A stretch of 64,000 nucleotides of DNA from Phycisphaeraceae bacterium (GTDB lineage: Bacteria; Planctomycetota; Phycisphaerae; Phycisphaerales; UBA1924), in contig JAHBXI010000002.1 in the NCBI GenBank assembly GCA_019636515.1, positions 699,428 through 763,427 of the forward strand, given 5' to 3'. Positions 36,852-44,830 of this stretch are shown here, in pieces. The position numbers and the translations under genes were made by a program. The notes under the pieces were generated by a model that searched no databases, was not told the DNA's origin, and saw only the letters and a list, made by a program, of their open reading frames with translations. Position 1 is the stretch's first letter. The number at the start of each line of letters is the position of its first letter.

Positions 36852-36857
36852 TACCGT
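36852..36857 (+). promoter_or_regulatory. Candidate leaderless -10 element for cinA
   Basis: TACCGT followed by six bases (GCGCCC) and ATG 36864. No -35 or ribosome site visible. Confidence 0.5.
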
Positions 36858-36863
36858 GCGCCC

Positions 36864-38249
36864 ATGACCCGGACGCACCGGCGAGTCGTCGTTGTTTCAC
36901 TGGGCGATGAACTGACCCTGGGACAGTCGCTCGATACCAACACGCGCTGGCTCTCCGAGCGGCTCGTCGCGGCGGGCATCATTCCCGTCGAGCACCTCAC
37001 CCTTCCCGACGACCGGCACGCCATCGCCGACGCCATCCGCCGATCCGCCGAGCGTGCCGACCTGATCGTCTGCACCGGGGGGCTGGGGCCAACCGCCGAC
37101 GACCTGACGCGTGACGCCCTCGCCGACGTCACCGGAGACCCCCTCGTTGAGGATCCCGATTCGCTCGAAGCGATCCGGTCGTGGTTCAGTTCCCGCGGCC
37201 GTGCCATGCTCCCGGCCAACGCCGTCCAGGCCCGGAGACCCTCCAGGGCCACGGCCCTGCCGAATCGCCACGGCACCGCCCCCGGAATCCTGGCCCGCGT
37301 CCCCTCCCGCGACGGCCCCGTCGAGTGCTTTTGTCTCCCCGGCCCTCCCTCCGAGATGGCCCCGATGTTCGAGGAATCCGTCGCTCCGCGCCTGCGTCCT
37401 CCGGCCGGCGCCCGCATCATCACCCGCGCCCTGCACGTCATCGGCCTGGGTGAATCGCAGGTCGCCGACCGCCTGGGAGACCTGATGCGCCGAGACGCCC
37501 GCGTCCTGGTCGGAACCACCGCCTCGCGCGGCATCGTCACCGTCCGCGTTCGTCACGAGACGCACGAGCAGGCAGGCGGCGAGGACGCCCCGGATACCGC
37601 GGTCGAACGTGTCGAATCGGCCATGCGCCATGCCCTCGCCGGGCACATCCTCTACGAGGGGCACGAGTCACCCCGGGAGCGGCTCGTCGCCGAATTGCAG
37701 CGCCGGCGCCTCACGCTCGCCGTGGTCGAGTCGTGTACCGGCGGCATGCTCGGCGCCGAGATCACCGCCGTCCCAGGGTCGTCGGAGGTCTTCGCGGGAG
37801 GCTGGATCACCTACTCCAACGACCTCAAGGCCCGCCTCGTCGGCGTGCCCGTTCGGATGCTCGCCCAAGAGGGGGCGGTCAGCGCCCCGACCGCCGCGGC
37901 GATGGCCCTCGGCGGACTCGAACGCTCCGGGGCCTCACGGTGCCTGGCGATCACCGGCATCGCCGGCCCGTCGGGCGGTGACCAGGCCAGGCCCGTCGGC
38001 ACCGTGTTCATTGCCCTGGCGGTCGCGGGGGATGTTGATGCGGACGCCGCGGGGGCGGTCGACGGCGGCGGTGGCCAACGCGGTGGGGGGCCGTCCCCGC
38101 CGCGGGTCGATGTTCGGCGGTTTTGGTTCATCGGCTCGCGAGAGACGATCCGGCAATGGACCGTCAACGCCGCGCTGGTCATGGGGATCGCCGCCTCCCG
38201 GGGCGAACCGGCGCCCGCGATGCTCCGGGAAACCAGGATCCCATCCTGA
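36864..38249 (+). CDS. cinA: CinA-like protein (MoaB-like domain plus nicotinamide-nucleotide amidase domain)
   Basis: 461 residues. The N-terminal molybdopterin-binding-like domain shows VVSLGDELTLGQSLDTNTRWLSERL and ICTGGLGPTADDLTRDALA, the ADP-ribose pyrophosphatase half in CinA proteins. The C-terminal domain (about 285-450) shows LTLAVVESCTGGMLGAEITAVPGSSEVFAGGWITYSNDLK and AITGIAGPSGG, typical of NMN deamidase. An extra Gly/Asp-rich loop (about 395-425) interrupts the C-terminal domain. The product repairs or recycles pyridine nucleotides. ATG 36864 is supported by the -10 spacing. The frame is open further upstream but overlaps the OmpH gene. Confidence 0.93.
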   Translation: MTRTHRRVVVVSLGDELTLGQSLDTNTRWLSERLVAAGIIPVEHLTLPDDRHAIADAIRRSAERADLIVCTGGLGPTADDLTRDALADVTGDPLVEDPDSLEAIRSWFSSRGRAMLPANAVQARRPSRATALPNRHGTAPGILARVPSRDGPVECFCLPGPPSEMAPMFEESVAPRLRPPAGARIITRALHVIGLGESQVADRLGDLMRRDARVLVGTTASRGIVTVRVRHETHEQAGGEDAPDTAVERVESAMRHALAGHILYEGHESPRERLVAELQRRRLTLAVVESCTGGMLGAEITAVPGSSEVFAGGWITYSNDLKARLVGVPVRMLAQEGAVSAPTAAAMALGGLERSGASRCLAITGIAGPSGGDQARPVGTVFIALAVAGDVDADAAGAVDGGGGQRGGGPSPPRVDVRRFWFIGSRETIRQWTVNAALVMGIAASRGEPAPAMLRETRIPS

Positions 38250-38380
38250 GTTCGTCCGCCGCACGATGGCCCGGTGAGGTCGTCCGGGGGTGGAGCGGTT
38301 CACCCCGGGGGGACCGCCTGCTCCGGCTCGGGCCGCGGCGCGGCCGATCCGCCGGGAGGCACGGCTCACGTGCAACATCC

Positions 38381-38399
38381 CACGAGCCACATACTCGTG
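38381..38399. other. Hairpin downstream of cinA
   Basis: CACGAG (38381-38386) pairs with CTCGTG (38394-38399) across CCACATA. No T-run. Possibly an mRNA 3' end structure. Confidence 0.35.
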
Positions 38400-38422
38400 A
38401 CCGCCATCAACTCATGTCGGTC

Positions 38423-38463
38423 ATTCAAAGGCGTGGGTTATTCAAAGGCGTGGGCTATTCAAA
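38423..38463. repeat. 17-bp tandem repeat, 2.4 copies
   Basis: Units ATTCAAAGGCGTGGGTT (38423-38439) and ATTCAAAGGCGTGGGCT (38440-38456), then a partial ATTCAAA. It lies just past the terminator of the convergent minus-strand gene. Confidence 0.92.
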
Positions 38464-38494
38464 AACAACCGCCCGCGCCTTTCGACGCGGGCGG
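38461..38494 (-). terminator. Rho-independent terminator of the exported EF-hand gene
   Basis: Read on the minus strand, CCGCCCGCG (38494-38486) pairs with CGCGGGCGG (38477-38469), followed by TTGTTTTT (38468-38461). Confidence 0.9.
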
Positions 38495-38530
38495 GTTGAA
38501 CGTTGAGAAACGTTTCAGGCCGGGGTGCGA

Positions 38531-39466
38531 TCAGCAGCCGGCGTTCTCGAAGGCGTTGACGAAGGCGATAAAGTCCTCGCCGTCGGTGAAGCCCGAGCCG
38601 TCGAAGTCCTCATCGCACTCTTCGAGGGCGATGCCGAAGCAGAGGTTGGCCGCGAAGTTGCCGCCACCGTAGTAGTAGAGCCACTCGTTGCCGTTGAAGA
38701 CGCCGTCGCCGCTGGCATCGTACAGGAACAGGTCCTGCGAGTCGCCGAGGTAGTTCTGGCCGTCGCCGAGGTTGGCCGCGCCGTCACCGTTGTAGACGGT
38801 CAGGCCGTCGAAGTCGGTGATGGGGAAGCCGCCCGAGCCGGTCAGGGAGATCCAGTGCTCGTGAACCAGGAGGTTACGCGAGACCGGGATGCCCAGCGCG
38901 AGGGAGAGGCCCGAAGCGCCCCAGAAGAAAACGTTCGGGAAGGCGTCGGTGGGCAGGTCGGCGAAGTAGAAACCGCCGATGAACGAGCCCTGGGTGAGGT
39001 CGGGACCGTTCGCCCAGGTGGCGAGGTGGTCGTAGAAGATGTGGTAATCATCGACATCGGTCACAAAGTTGTGGCCCGTGCCCCACACGAGTTCTTCGAT
39101 GTAGCCGACGAGGCGGTCACCGTAGATGCCGCGGCCGCTGCGGGCGCGGTCGAGGGTCACGTAGTCACCGGCGTGGGGAGCGCCACCGGCGAACAGGAAG
39201 TCGGCGTTGGTCACGCCGTCGTTGCGATCAACAACGCCGCCGTTGGGGCCGGTGCTGATGCCCAGGGGAAGGTTGTCGTACGCGTACTTGACCGAGGTAC
39301 GGGTGCCGTACTGGCTGATCGTGCCGTCCTGGATGTTGATCCAGCCCTTGAACTCGTAGTTCTGGACGGGGCCAACGGGCTGAAGGGCGATGCGCTCGCC
39401 CGCGCTGGCGGCCGAAGCGGCCAGACCAACAACCATCGCCAACTTGATGCAGTTAGAGAACTTCAT
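38531..39466 (-). CDS. Exported protein with single EF-hand-like C-terminal tail
   Basis: 311 residues. A signal peptide is at 1-22 (CIKLAMVVGLAASAASA). The body is Gly/Asp/aromatic-rich, with no catalytic motif recognised. The tail CDEDFDGSGFTDGEDFIAFVNAFENAGC repeats the dockerin-like loop and terminal GC found on the propeller protein at 30970-32559. Its codon use is strongly biased and uniform (almost all third positions G or C) and it has its own promoter region, ribosome site (AGGAGT before ATG 39466) and strong terminator. All this suggests high expression, perhaps as an abundant surface or secreted protein. Function unknown. Confidence 0.8.
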   Translation of the reverse strand: MKFSNCIKLAMVVGLAASAASAGERIALQPVGPVQNYEFKGWINIQDGTISQYGTRTSVKYAYDNLPLGISTGPNGGVVDRNDGVTNADFLFAGGAPHAGDYVTLDRARSGRGIYGDRLVGYIEELVWGTGHNFVTDVDDYHIFYDHLATWANGPDLTQGSFIGGFYFADLPTDAFPNVFFWGASGLSLALGIPVSRNLLVHEHWISLTGSGGFPITDFDGLTVYNGDGAANLGDGQNYLGDSQDLFLYDASGDGVFNGNEWLYYYGGGNFAANLCFGIALEECDEDFDGSGFTDGEDFIAFVNAFENAGC

Positions 39467-40110
39467 CGAACACTCCTCATTGAAAAAGAAAAACCACTCT
39501 CCGATTCAGACCCCTTCGGGGGCCTTTGACCAATACACACGATTCTACAACAGAAAACGCTTCAGAACTTTTTTACGACGCCGACCTGTCGGATCGACGA
39601 CGCTTCTCTTGACATGGATGCGAAAACGGTGTTGCCGGATTCTCAAGGCACGGTCCATGATGCCGGCAAGCGGCCACGGCACGACAGACACATCCGAAAC
39701 AGTCTTACGAAACGCCTTTACAAACCAAACTGTACGCGAACAATCAATCTCTCCGATCTTTCCACCCCGGGAACCCGGGGTGAAAAAACTCCATTCAGGT
39801 GCCGTTCACGGTTTGGCCTTCGGCGCAGGGCCTCGGGATAAACCTTGATGCACGCTCTCCCGATTGTACATGAAGCCGTCGCCGTTGCAAGGGTCATTTC
39901 ATTGAAAAACAACGTTCATGCGATTTTTCTTTGTCCGTGGTGTCCGCCCATTGGCCCGGATTTTCCTTGACTTCTGGCCCGCATCTTGCCCATTTTCGCA
40001 TCCGAAGCCATCCCGGCCAACTCCCGGCCAACTCACGGCCAACTCGCGGCCAGCGCCCGGCCACCCGCGGGACGCTCCGCGACGCCTGGACGGGTCATGG
40101 AATCGCACGC
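39467..40110. other. 640-bp AT-richer non-coding region
   Basis: Upstream region of the exported EF-hand gene and downstream region of carA. It contains a CCCC-TTCG-GGGG hairpin (39511-39522) in the leader of the exported gene. A perfect CACCCCGGG/CCCGGGGTG hairpin (near 39760-39779) is flanked by A/T runs on the wrong side for a terminator. A tandem array lies at 40014. No gene is supported. The long leader suggests post-transcriptional or regulated control of the exported gene. Confidence 0.5.
40014..40068. repeat. 11-bp tandem repeat, five copies
   Basis: Consensus CGGCCAACTCN at 40014-40024, 40025-40035 and 40036-40046, then two degraded copies (CGGCCAGCGCC, CGGCCACCCGC) to 40068, directly after the carA stop region. 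Confidence 0.95.
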
Positions 40111-41337
40111 TCAGGGCCGGGTCGTGCCGGAAGACCCCGCCCCGGCCCGTGGTTCTCGCCGGGCCGATGCCATCGACGCGATGAACGCATCAAACAAGTA
40201 TCCCGCATCGTGCGGGCCGGGAGATGCTTCGGGGTGGTGCTGCACGCAGAAGACCGGTCGATCACGCAATCGGAATCCCGCGAGCGTTCCATCGTTGAGG
40301 TGGACATGCGTTGGGATCCCGCCCGCGGCCACCACCGATTCGGTGTCGATCGCAAAGCCGTGGTTCTGGCTTGTGATCTCGACCCTCCCGGTCTCGGCGT
40401 GCCGCACCGGCTGGTTGATCCCGCGATGCCCGAACTTCAACTTGTACGCCTTGCCCCCGACCGCAAGCCCGATCAACTGATGCCCAAGGCAGATGCCGAA
40501 CATCGGGATCGGGGGATATTGGGGGGCCAGGAGCGTGCTCAGCGTCTTGATCACGTCGCTCACGGCCTGCGGATCGCCCGGGCCGTTCGAGATGAACACC
40601 CCGTCGATCTCCCCGGCGTCGTACAAACGCCGGATCTCCTCCGCGCCCGTTGAGTGCGGGGCCAGCGTCACCCGGCATCCGCGGTCGGTCAGGTTCCGCA
40701 GGATGTTCGCCTTGGCGCCGCAGTCCAGCGCCAGCACCCGCGGGCCGCCGTTGCCCTGGGCACGTTCCGACCAGGTCCAGTCGCCCAGGTCCTGGTCCCA
40801 GGCGCGGCGTGCCGAGCACCCGACCATGCCGACGAGGTTCTGCCCGGTCATGCCCGGGGCCGAGCGGGCCAATTCGACCAGGCGATCGTCGGAAAGATCG
40901 CTCCGGTCGGTCAGGACGCCCATCAGGACCCCGGCCGACCGCAGGCGAAGGGTCAGGGCCCGGGTGTCGATCCCGCTGATTCCCAGCACCCCGTGACGGC
41001 CGAGATACGAAGCCAGGTCTTCCTGGGCCCGGTAGTTGGAGTGCCGGCGGGCCAGTTCACGCACGACCAGGCCGGCGACCTGGATTTTCGGGGACTCTTC
41101 GTCCTCCCGGTTGACCCCGGTGTTGCCGATCATCGGGAACGTCGCGACCAGGATCTGCCCGGTGTACGAGGGATCCGTGATGGACTCCTGGTAGCCGGAC
41201 ATCGCGGTGTTGAACACGACCTCCGCGACCGAGACGATTCCCCGGCCGACGGCGCCGAACGCCGGTCCCGAGACAACCGTTCCATCGGCCAGGGCCAGTC
41301 GGGCTTCAAGCCCGGGCGACGCGTCATGGGTGGGCAT
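40111..41337 (-). CDS. carA: Carbamoyl-phosphate synthase small subunit
   Basis: 408 residues. This glutamine amidotransferase subunit hands ammonia to CarB for arginine and pyrimidine synthesis. The N-terminal CPSase domain shows VVFNTAMSGYQESITDPSYTGQIL. The class I amidotransferase domain shows FISNGPGDPQ, the nucleophile in FGICLGHQLIGLA, and VQHHPEASPGPHD with the catalytic His and Glu. carB is not adjacent. The C-terminus has an Arg/Gly/Ser tail. ATG 41337 is only 17 bases from the divergent priA start. TAGACT lies six bases before the ATG, implying leaderless mRNA. Confidence 0.97.
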   Translation of the reverse strand: MPTHDASPGLEARLALADGTVVSGPAFGAVGRGIVSVAEVVFNTAMSGYQESITDPSYTGQILVATFPMIGNTGVNREDEESPKIQVAGLVVRELARRHSNYRAQEDLASYLGRHGVLGISGIDTRALTLRLRSAGVLMGVLTDRSDLSDDRLVELARSAPGMTGQNLVGMVGCSARRAWDQDLGDWTWSERAQGNGGPRVLALDCGAKANILRNLTDRGCRVTLAPHSTGAEEIRRLYDAGEIDGVFISNGPGDPQAVSDVIKTLSTLLAPQYPPIPMFGICLGHQLIGLAVGGKAYKLKFGHRGINQPVRHAETGRVEITSQNHGFAIDTESVVAAGGIPTHVHLNDGTLAGFRLRDRPVFCVQHHPEASPGPHDAGYLFDAFIASMASARREPRAGAGSSGTTRP

Positions 41338-41340
41338 CGA

Positions 41341-41350
41341 TAGAGTCTAG
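41341..41350. promoter_or_regulatory. Overlapping divergent -10 elements of carA and priA
   Basis: The sequence TAGAGTCTAG contains TAGAGT on the plus strand (41341-41346, eight bases before priA GTG 41355) and TAGACT on the minus strand (41349-41344, six bases before carA ATG 41337). The nine bases TAGAGTCTA are a palindrome around the central G. Both promoters must share this spot because only 17 bases separate the two start codons. Confidence 0.6.
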
Positions 41351-41354
41351 TCGC

Positions 41355-43820
41355 GTGGATCTCGCCGACGACCAATCCCCGACGCTCTTTGGGCCGACCA
41401 GGCGGCGGGCATCCCCCCGATCCGCCCCCGGAGAAGGATCCGCGGGCACCCTGGGAGGCGTTCCCCAATCCCGCGGGCCGCTGGTGCGCGTGGTGGTCGA
41501 ACGGGGAATCGACGATCCCGCGCTGGCCGATGGCCTGACGTACCGCGCGATCGACGACCGGGTGCAAGTCGGTGATCGCGTCACGGTGCCGCTTGGCCGC
41601 GGCGCCAAGGCCACGGGGGGGATCGTCGTCGCGATCGAGCCGGGGGAGGCTCCTGCGGGCGTGCGCCTCAAGAACGTGATCGAACGTTCCGAGTCACGGC
41701 TGTTGCCGTCCTTGATTGAATTGGCCCGCTGGATGTCCCGCTACTACGCCTGTCCCCTGGGCATGGTCCTTTCGACGATGGTTCCCGCGGCCGTGAAGCA
41801 CGGCGTCGGGCGGCGGACGGAGCGGCTCGTGGCGCGGGCGGAGGGGGACGGGTTGCCGCCCGTCGATGGGCTGGCCCCGTCGGCCCGGCGAGTTTGGGAG
41901 AAGATCCTCGCCCTCGGGCAGGGGGTGCTCCCGCTCCACCGGCGTGAACTCCTTCGGCGGATCGGTGAGCCCGATGCCCGCGGCCTCAACGCGCTGGTTC
42001 GGGCCGGGGCGATGGTCGAGGTGGCTCGATCCGTGGTCCGATCGGCGGAGGCGTTCTGGCGGTCGGCCGATGAGCCCGCGCCGCCCGATGGGCCGTCGTC
42101 GGTCGTTTCCCGGGGAGGGCTCGACGCGATGCCGGAACCGACTTGCGACCAGGTCCGTTGCGTCGAGGGGATCTCGGCCCGCCTGGGAGAGTTCGGCGTC
42201 CACGTCCTGCGCGGCGTGACCGGCTCTGGGAAGACGGAGGTGTACCTCCGCCTGATCGACCGCGTCCGGTCGTCGGGGCGCAGCGCGGTCGTGCTTGTCC
42301 CCGAGATCTCGCTGACGCCGCAGACGGTTCGACGATTCGAGGCGAGGTTCGGTTCGTCGGGCGTGGCCGTGCTGCACTCGGGGCTCTCGTCGGCGCAGCG
42401 TCACCGCCACTGGCTCGATGCGGCGACGGGGCGGGCGAGGATCGTGGTCGGGGCGCGGTCGGCGGTCTTCGCCCCCGTCGAGCAACTCGGGCTGGTGATC
42501 GTTGACGAGGAGCACGACACTTCGTACAAGCAGGACCAGGCGCCGCGGTACAACGGGCGCGACGTGGCCGTCAAGCGGGCCCAGGTCGAAGGGTGTCCCG
42601 TGGTGCTCGGGTCCGCCACGCCCTCGCTCGAAAGTTGGAACAACGTCCGCACGGGGCGGGCGTGCCTCTGGGAACTCCCACACCGCGTCGGGGGTGGGAC
42701 GCTCCCGGAGGTCACGGTCGCCGACCTGTCCGAGGAAAACCGCGCGCGGGCGCGTGAATCGGGGAACAAGCCGTCGGCGGGCGGGCCGGCGCTGCGGGCG
42801 ATCGGTCCGACCCTTGAGCACGCCATCGACGGCACGCTGAACGACGGGGGGCAGGTGATCCTGCTGCTGAATCGACGCGGGTTTGCCAATTACATATGCT
42901 GCCCGAGCCGTGTCTGCGGGTGGCTCCTGGTGTGCGACCAGTGCGAGGCGGCGATGGTCCTGCACCGCGACGCGAGGCTGCCGCGGGGGGGGGTCGTCGT
43001 CTGCCACCACTGCCAGAGCGAGCAGCGCGTCCCCCCGGCGTGCCCGGCGTGCGGTCGCCCGCCCCTGGCGCTGGGCGTGGGGACCCAGCGGGTCGAGGAA
43101 GAACTGGTCGAGCGGTTCGGCGCCTCGCACGGCCTGGCCCTGGGAGATTCACTCGCCAGGGTTGATTCGGACACGATGCGGTCGGCACGGGATTACTTCG
43201 AGACGCTCGGGCGCTTTGGTCGTGGCCAGGTGCGGCTGATGGTCGGCACGCAGATGATCTCCAAGGGCCTCGATTTCCCGAACGTCCGCCTGGTCGGCGT
43301 CGTGAACGCCGACACCGCCATCTGGATGCCCGACTTTCGCGCGTGGGAGCGGACCTTCCAACTTGTCAGCCAGGTGGCCGGGCGTGCCGGTCGAGGGCGA
43401 GAGCCCGGCCGCGTCATCGTCCAGACGGCCTGCCCGCACAACCCCGCCATCCGCCTGGCGGCGCGGCACGATTACGTCACCTTCGCCGATGCCGAACTGG
43501 CCATCCGCCGTGAAGGGGGCCTTCCCCCATCGACCCGCATGGCCCGCATCGTCTGCCGCGACGAGGACGACGCCAGGGCCCAGGCCGCCGCCCAGCGCAT
43601 CGGCGACCAGGCGCGTCGGGAGGCCTCCGGGGCCGTGGATGTCGACGGACCCAGGCGCTGCGTTCTGGGCCGATTGAGCGGCCAGCACCGCCACGCCGTT
43701 GAACTCACCGCCCGCCGTGCGTCGGACATCCAGCGTGTCCTGTGGGCGCTGCGCACCACGAAGTCCGTGGTCTCCGACGCCGCCACCGCCGTGGACGTGG
43801 ATCCCATCTCGTTCCTCTGA
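41355..43820 (+). CDS. priA: Primosomal protein N' (replication restart helicase PriA)
   Basis: 821 residues from GTG 41355. This superfamily 2 helicase reloads replication at stalled forks. Order: an N-terminal 3' binding domain (VRVVVERGIDDPALADGLTYR); Walker A GVTGSGKTEVYLRL (about 287); VDEEHDTSYKQ (DEAH-type box, about 384); GSATPSLESW; a cysteine-rich zinc region (CCPSRVCGW, CDQCEAAM, CHHCQSEQ, CPACGRP); VGTQRVEEEL; MVGTQMISKGLDFPNV; and the VSQVAGRAGRGREPG motif VI. Length is slightly above E. coli PriA. The stop overlaps an ATG (TGATG), but the next gene more likely starts 75 bases later. Confidence 0.96.
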   Translation: MDLADDQSPTLFGPTRRRASPRSAPGEGSAGTLGGVPQSRGPLVRVVVERGIDDPALADGLTYRAIDDRVQVGDRVTVPLGRGAKATGGIVVAIEPGEAPAGVRLKNVIERSESRLLPSLIELARWMSRYYACPLGMVLSTMVPAAVKHGVGRRTERLVARAEGDGLPPVDGLAPSARRVWEKILALGQGVLPLHRRELLRRIGEPDARGLNALVRAGAMVEVARSVVRSAEAFWRSADEPAPPDGPSSVVSRGGLDAMPEPTCDQVRCVEGISARLGEFGVHVLRGVTGSGKTEVYLRLIDRVRSSGRSAVVLVPEISLTPQTVRRFEARFGSSGVAVLHSGLSSAQRHRHWLDAATGRARIVVGARSAVFAPVEQLGLVIVDEEHDTSYKQDQAPRYNGRDVAVKRAQVEGCPVVLGSATPSLESWNNVRTGRACLWELPHRVGGGTLPEVTVADLSEENRARARESGNKPSAGGPALRAIGPTLEHAIDGTLNDGGQVILLLNRRGFANYICCPSRVCGWLLVCDQCEAAMVLHRDARLPRGGVVVCHHCQSEQRVPPACPACGRPPLALGVGTQRVEEELVERFGASHGLALGDSLARVDSDTMRSARDYFETLGRFGRGQVRLMVGTQMISKGLDFPNVRLVGVVNADTAIWMPDFRAWERTFQLVSQVAGRAGRGREPGRVIVQTACPHNPAIRLAARHDYVTFADAELAIRREGGLPPSTRMARIVCRDEDDARAQAAAQRIGDQARREASGAVDVDGPRRCVLGRLSGQHRHAVELTARRASDIQRVLWALRTTKSVVSDAATAVDVDPISFL

Positions 43821-43841
43821 TGGGATCGGCCGGTCGTGACG

Positions 43842-43881
43842 CCCACGCCGCCCCGGCATCCCCCACGCCGCCCCGGCACCC
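43842..43881. repeat. Two tandem 20-bp units between priA and the transaminase
   Basis: CCCACGCCGCCCCGGCATCC (43842-43861) and the same with ACCC at the end (43862-43881), one mismatch. Confidence 0.9.
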
Positions 43882-43882
43882 C

Positions 43883-43888
43883 TACGCT
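43883..43888 (+). promoter_or_regulatory. Candidate leaderless -10 element for the D-amino-acid transaminase
   Basis: TACGCT, six bases (GGGTCC), GTG 43895. It supports the GTG start rather than ATG 43820. Confidence 0.5.
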
Positions 43889-43894
43889 GGGTCC

Positions 43895-44794
43895 GTGATC
43901 GTCCACCTCAACGGCAGCCTGATCGAATCTCGCCTCGCGACCGTGAGCGTCTTCGACCGCGGCTTCCTCTTTGGCGATGGCCTTTACGAGGGCCTGCGGG
44001 CCTTCGGCGGTCGTGTGGTCGGGATGGATCGCCATGTCGAACGCCTCCGGGCGGGACTGGCCGAGGCCCGGATTGACTGGGACGCGGCCCGTCTCAAGGA
44101 CCTGACCGACGAACTCCTCGCCGCCAACGGGCTGCGCGACGCGTTCATTTACTGGCAGGTGACCCGAGGTACCCCTCCGCCGGGTTCCCCGTGGCGGGCG
44201 AGGGTCCCCGCGCACGGTTCGATCCCGACGATCCTGGGGTTCTGCTACGCCACGCCGACGGTTGATTCCCACCAGGCCCCGGCGCCGCGCCGCGTCATCA
44301 CCGTGCGCGACACGCGCTGGCTTCGCGGCACGATGAAGTCCATCTCCCTCCTGGGCAGCGTGCTCGCGGCGATCGAAGCCGCCGAGGCCGGTACCGACGA
44401 CGCGATCCTGATCCGGGACGGAGTCGTGGCCGAGGGGACGTCGTCCAACGTCTTTGTCGCCCTGCGGGACGCCTCCGGCAGGCCGCGCCTCGCCACCCCC
44501 TCGATCCAGAGCGCCCCGATCCTGGCCGGGGTTACACGCGACATCCTGATCGATCGTGTCCCGTCCTGCGAGGTGCGGACCATCACGGCCGACGAACTCG
44601 CCGCCGCCGACGAGGTCATGCTCGTCGGGACGCTCACCATGGTTGCTTCCGTCGTCGAGATCGACCGCGTGCCCGTCGGGGACGGCGCCCCCGGACCCGC
44701 GGCGTCGATGCTCCTGGGGGTGCTCAGGGAGGTCATCGGGAGCGAACAATCCGCGACGCCGCTGGCGGGCGTCCTGGGGAGAGTGTCCGGCTGA
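43895..44794 (+). CDS. Class IV PLP aminotransferase, probable D-amino-acid (D-alanine) transaminase
   Basis: 299 residues from GTG 43895. Fold type IV PLP enzyme: VHLNGSLIESRLATVSVFDRGFLFGDGLYEGLRAF, a candidate PLP lysine in RGTMKSISLLGSVLA (close to the IKSLNLLGNVLA form of D-alanine transaminases rather than the branched-chain enzyme), and AILIRDGVVAEGTSSNVFVAL. ATG 43820, overlapping the priA stop, would add 25 residues made of tandem repeats and is less likely. The gene sits 36 bases before murD. A D-transaminase could make the D-glutamate that MurD uses. The alternatives are branched-chain aminotransferase or aminodeoxychorismate lyase. Confidence 0.8.
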   Translation: MIVHLNGSLIESRLATVSVFDRGFLFGDGLYEGLRAFGGRVVGMDRHVERLRAGLAEARIDWDAARLKDLTDELLAANGLRDAFIYWQVTRGTPPPGSPWRARVPAHGSIPTILGFCYATPTVDSHQAPAPRRVITVRDTRWLRGTMKSISLLGSVLAAIEAAEAGTDDAILIRDGVVAEGTSSNVFVALRDASGRPRLATPSIQSAPILAGVTRDILIDRVPSCEVRTITADELAAADEVMLVGTLTMVASVVEIDRVPVGDGAPGPAASMLLGVLREVIGSEQSATPLAGVLGRVSG

Positions 44795-44830
44795 TCTTCC
44801 GACGTGGCCCTTGCCCGGAGTCCCGCAGGC

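Noticed and set aside
39758..39785. Perfect CACCCCGGG/CCCGGGGTG hairpin as a terminator
   Set aside because: The A or T runs lie on the wrong side in both directions.
43820..43894. ATG at 43820 as transaminase start (TGATG with priA)
   Set aside because: It would translate a tandem repeat into 25 extra residues. The family begins at VHLNG and the -10 spacing favours GTG 43895.
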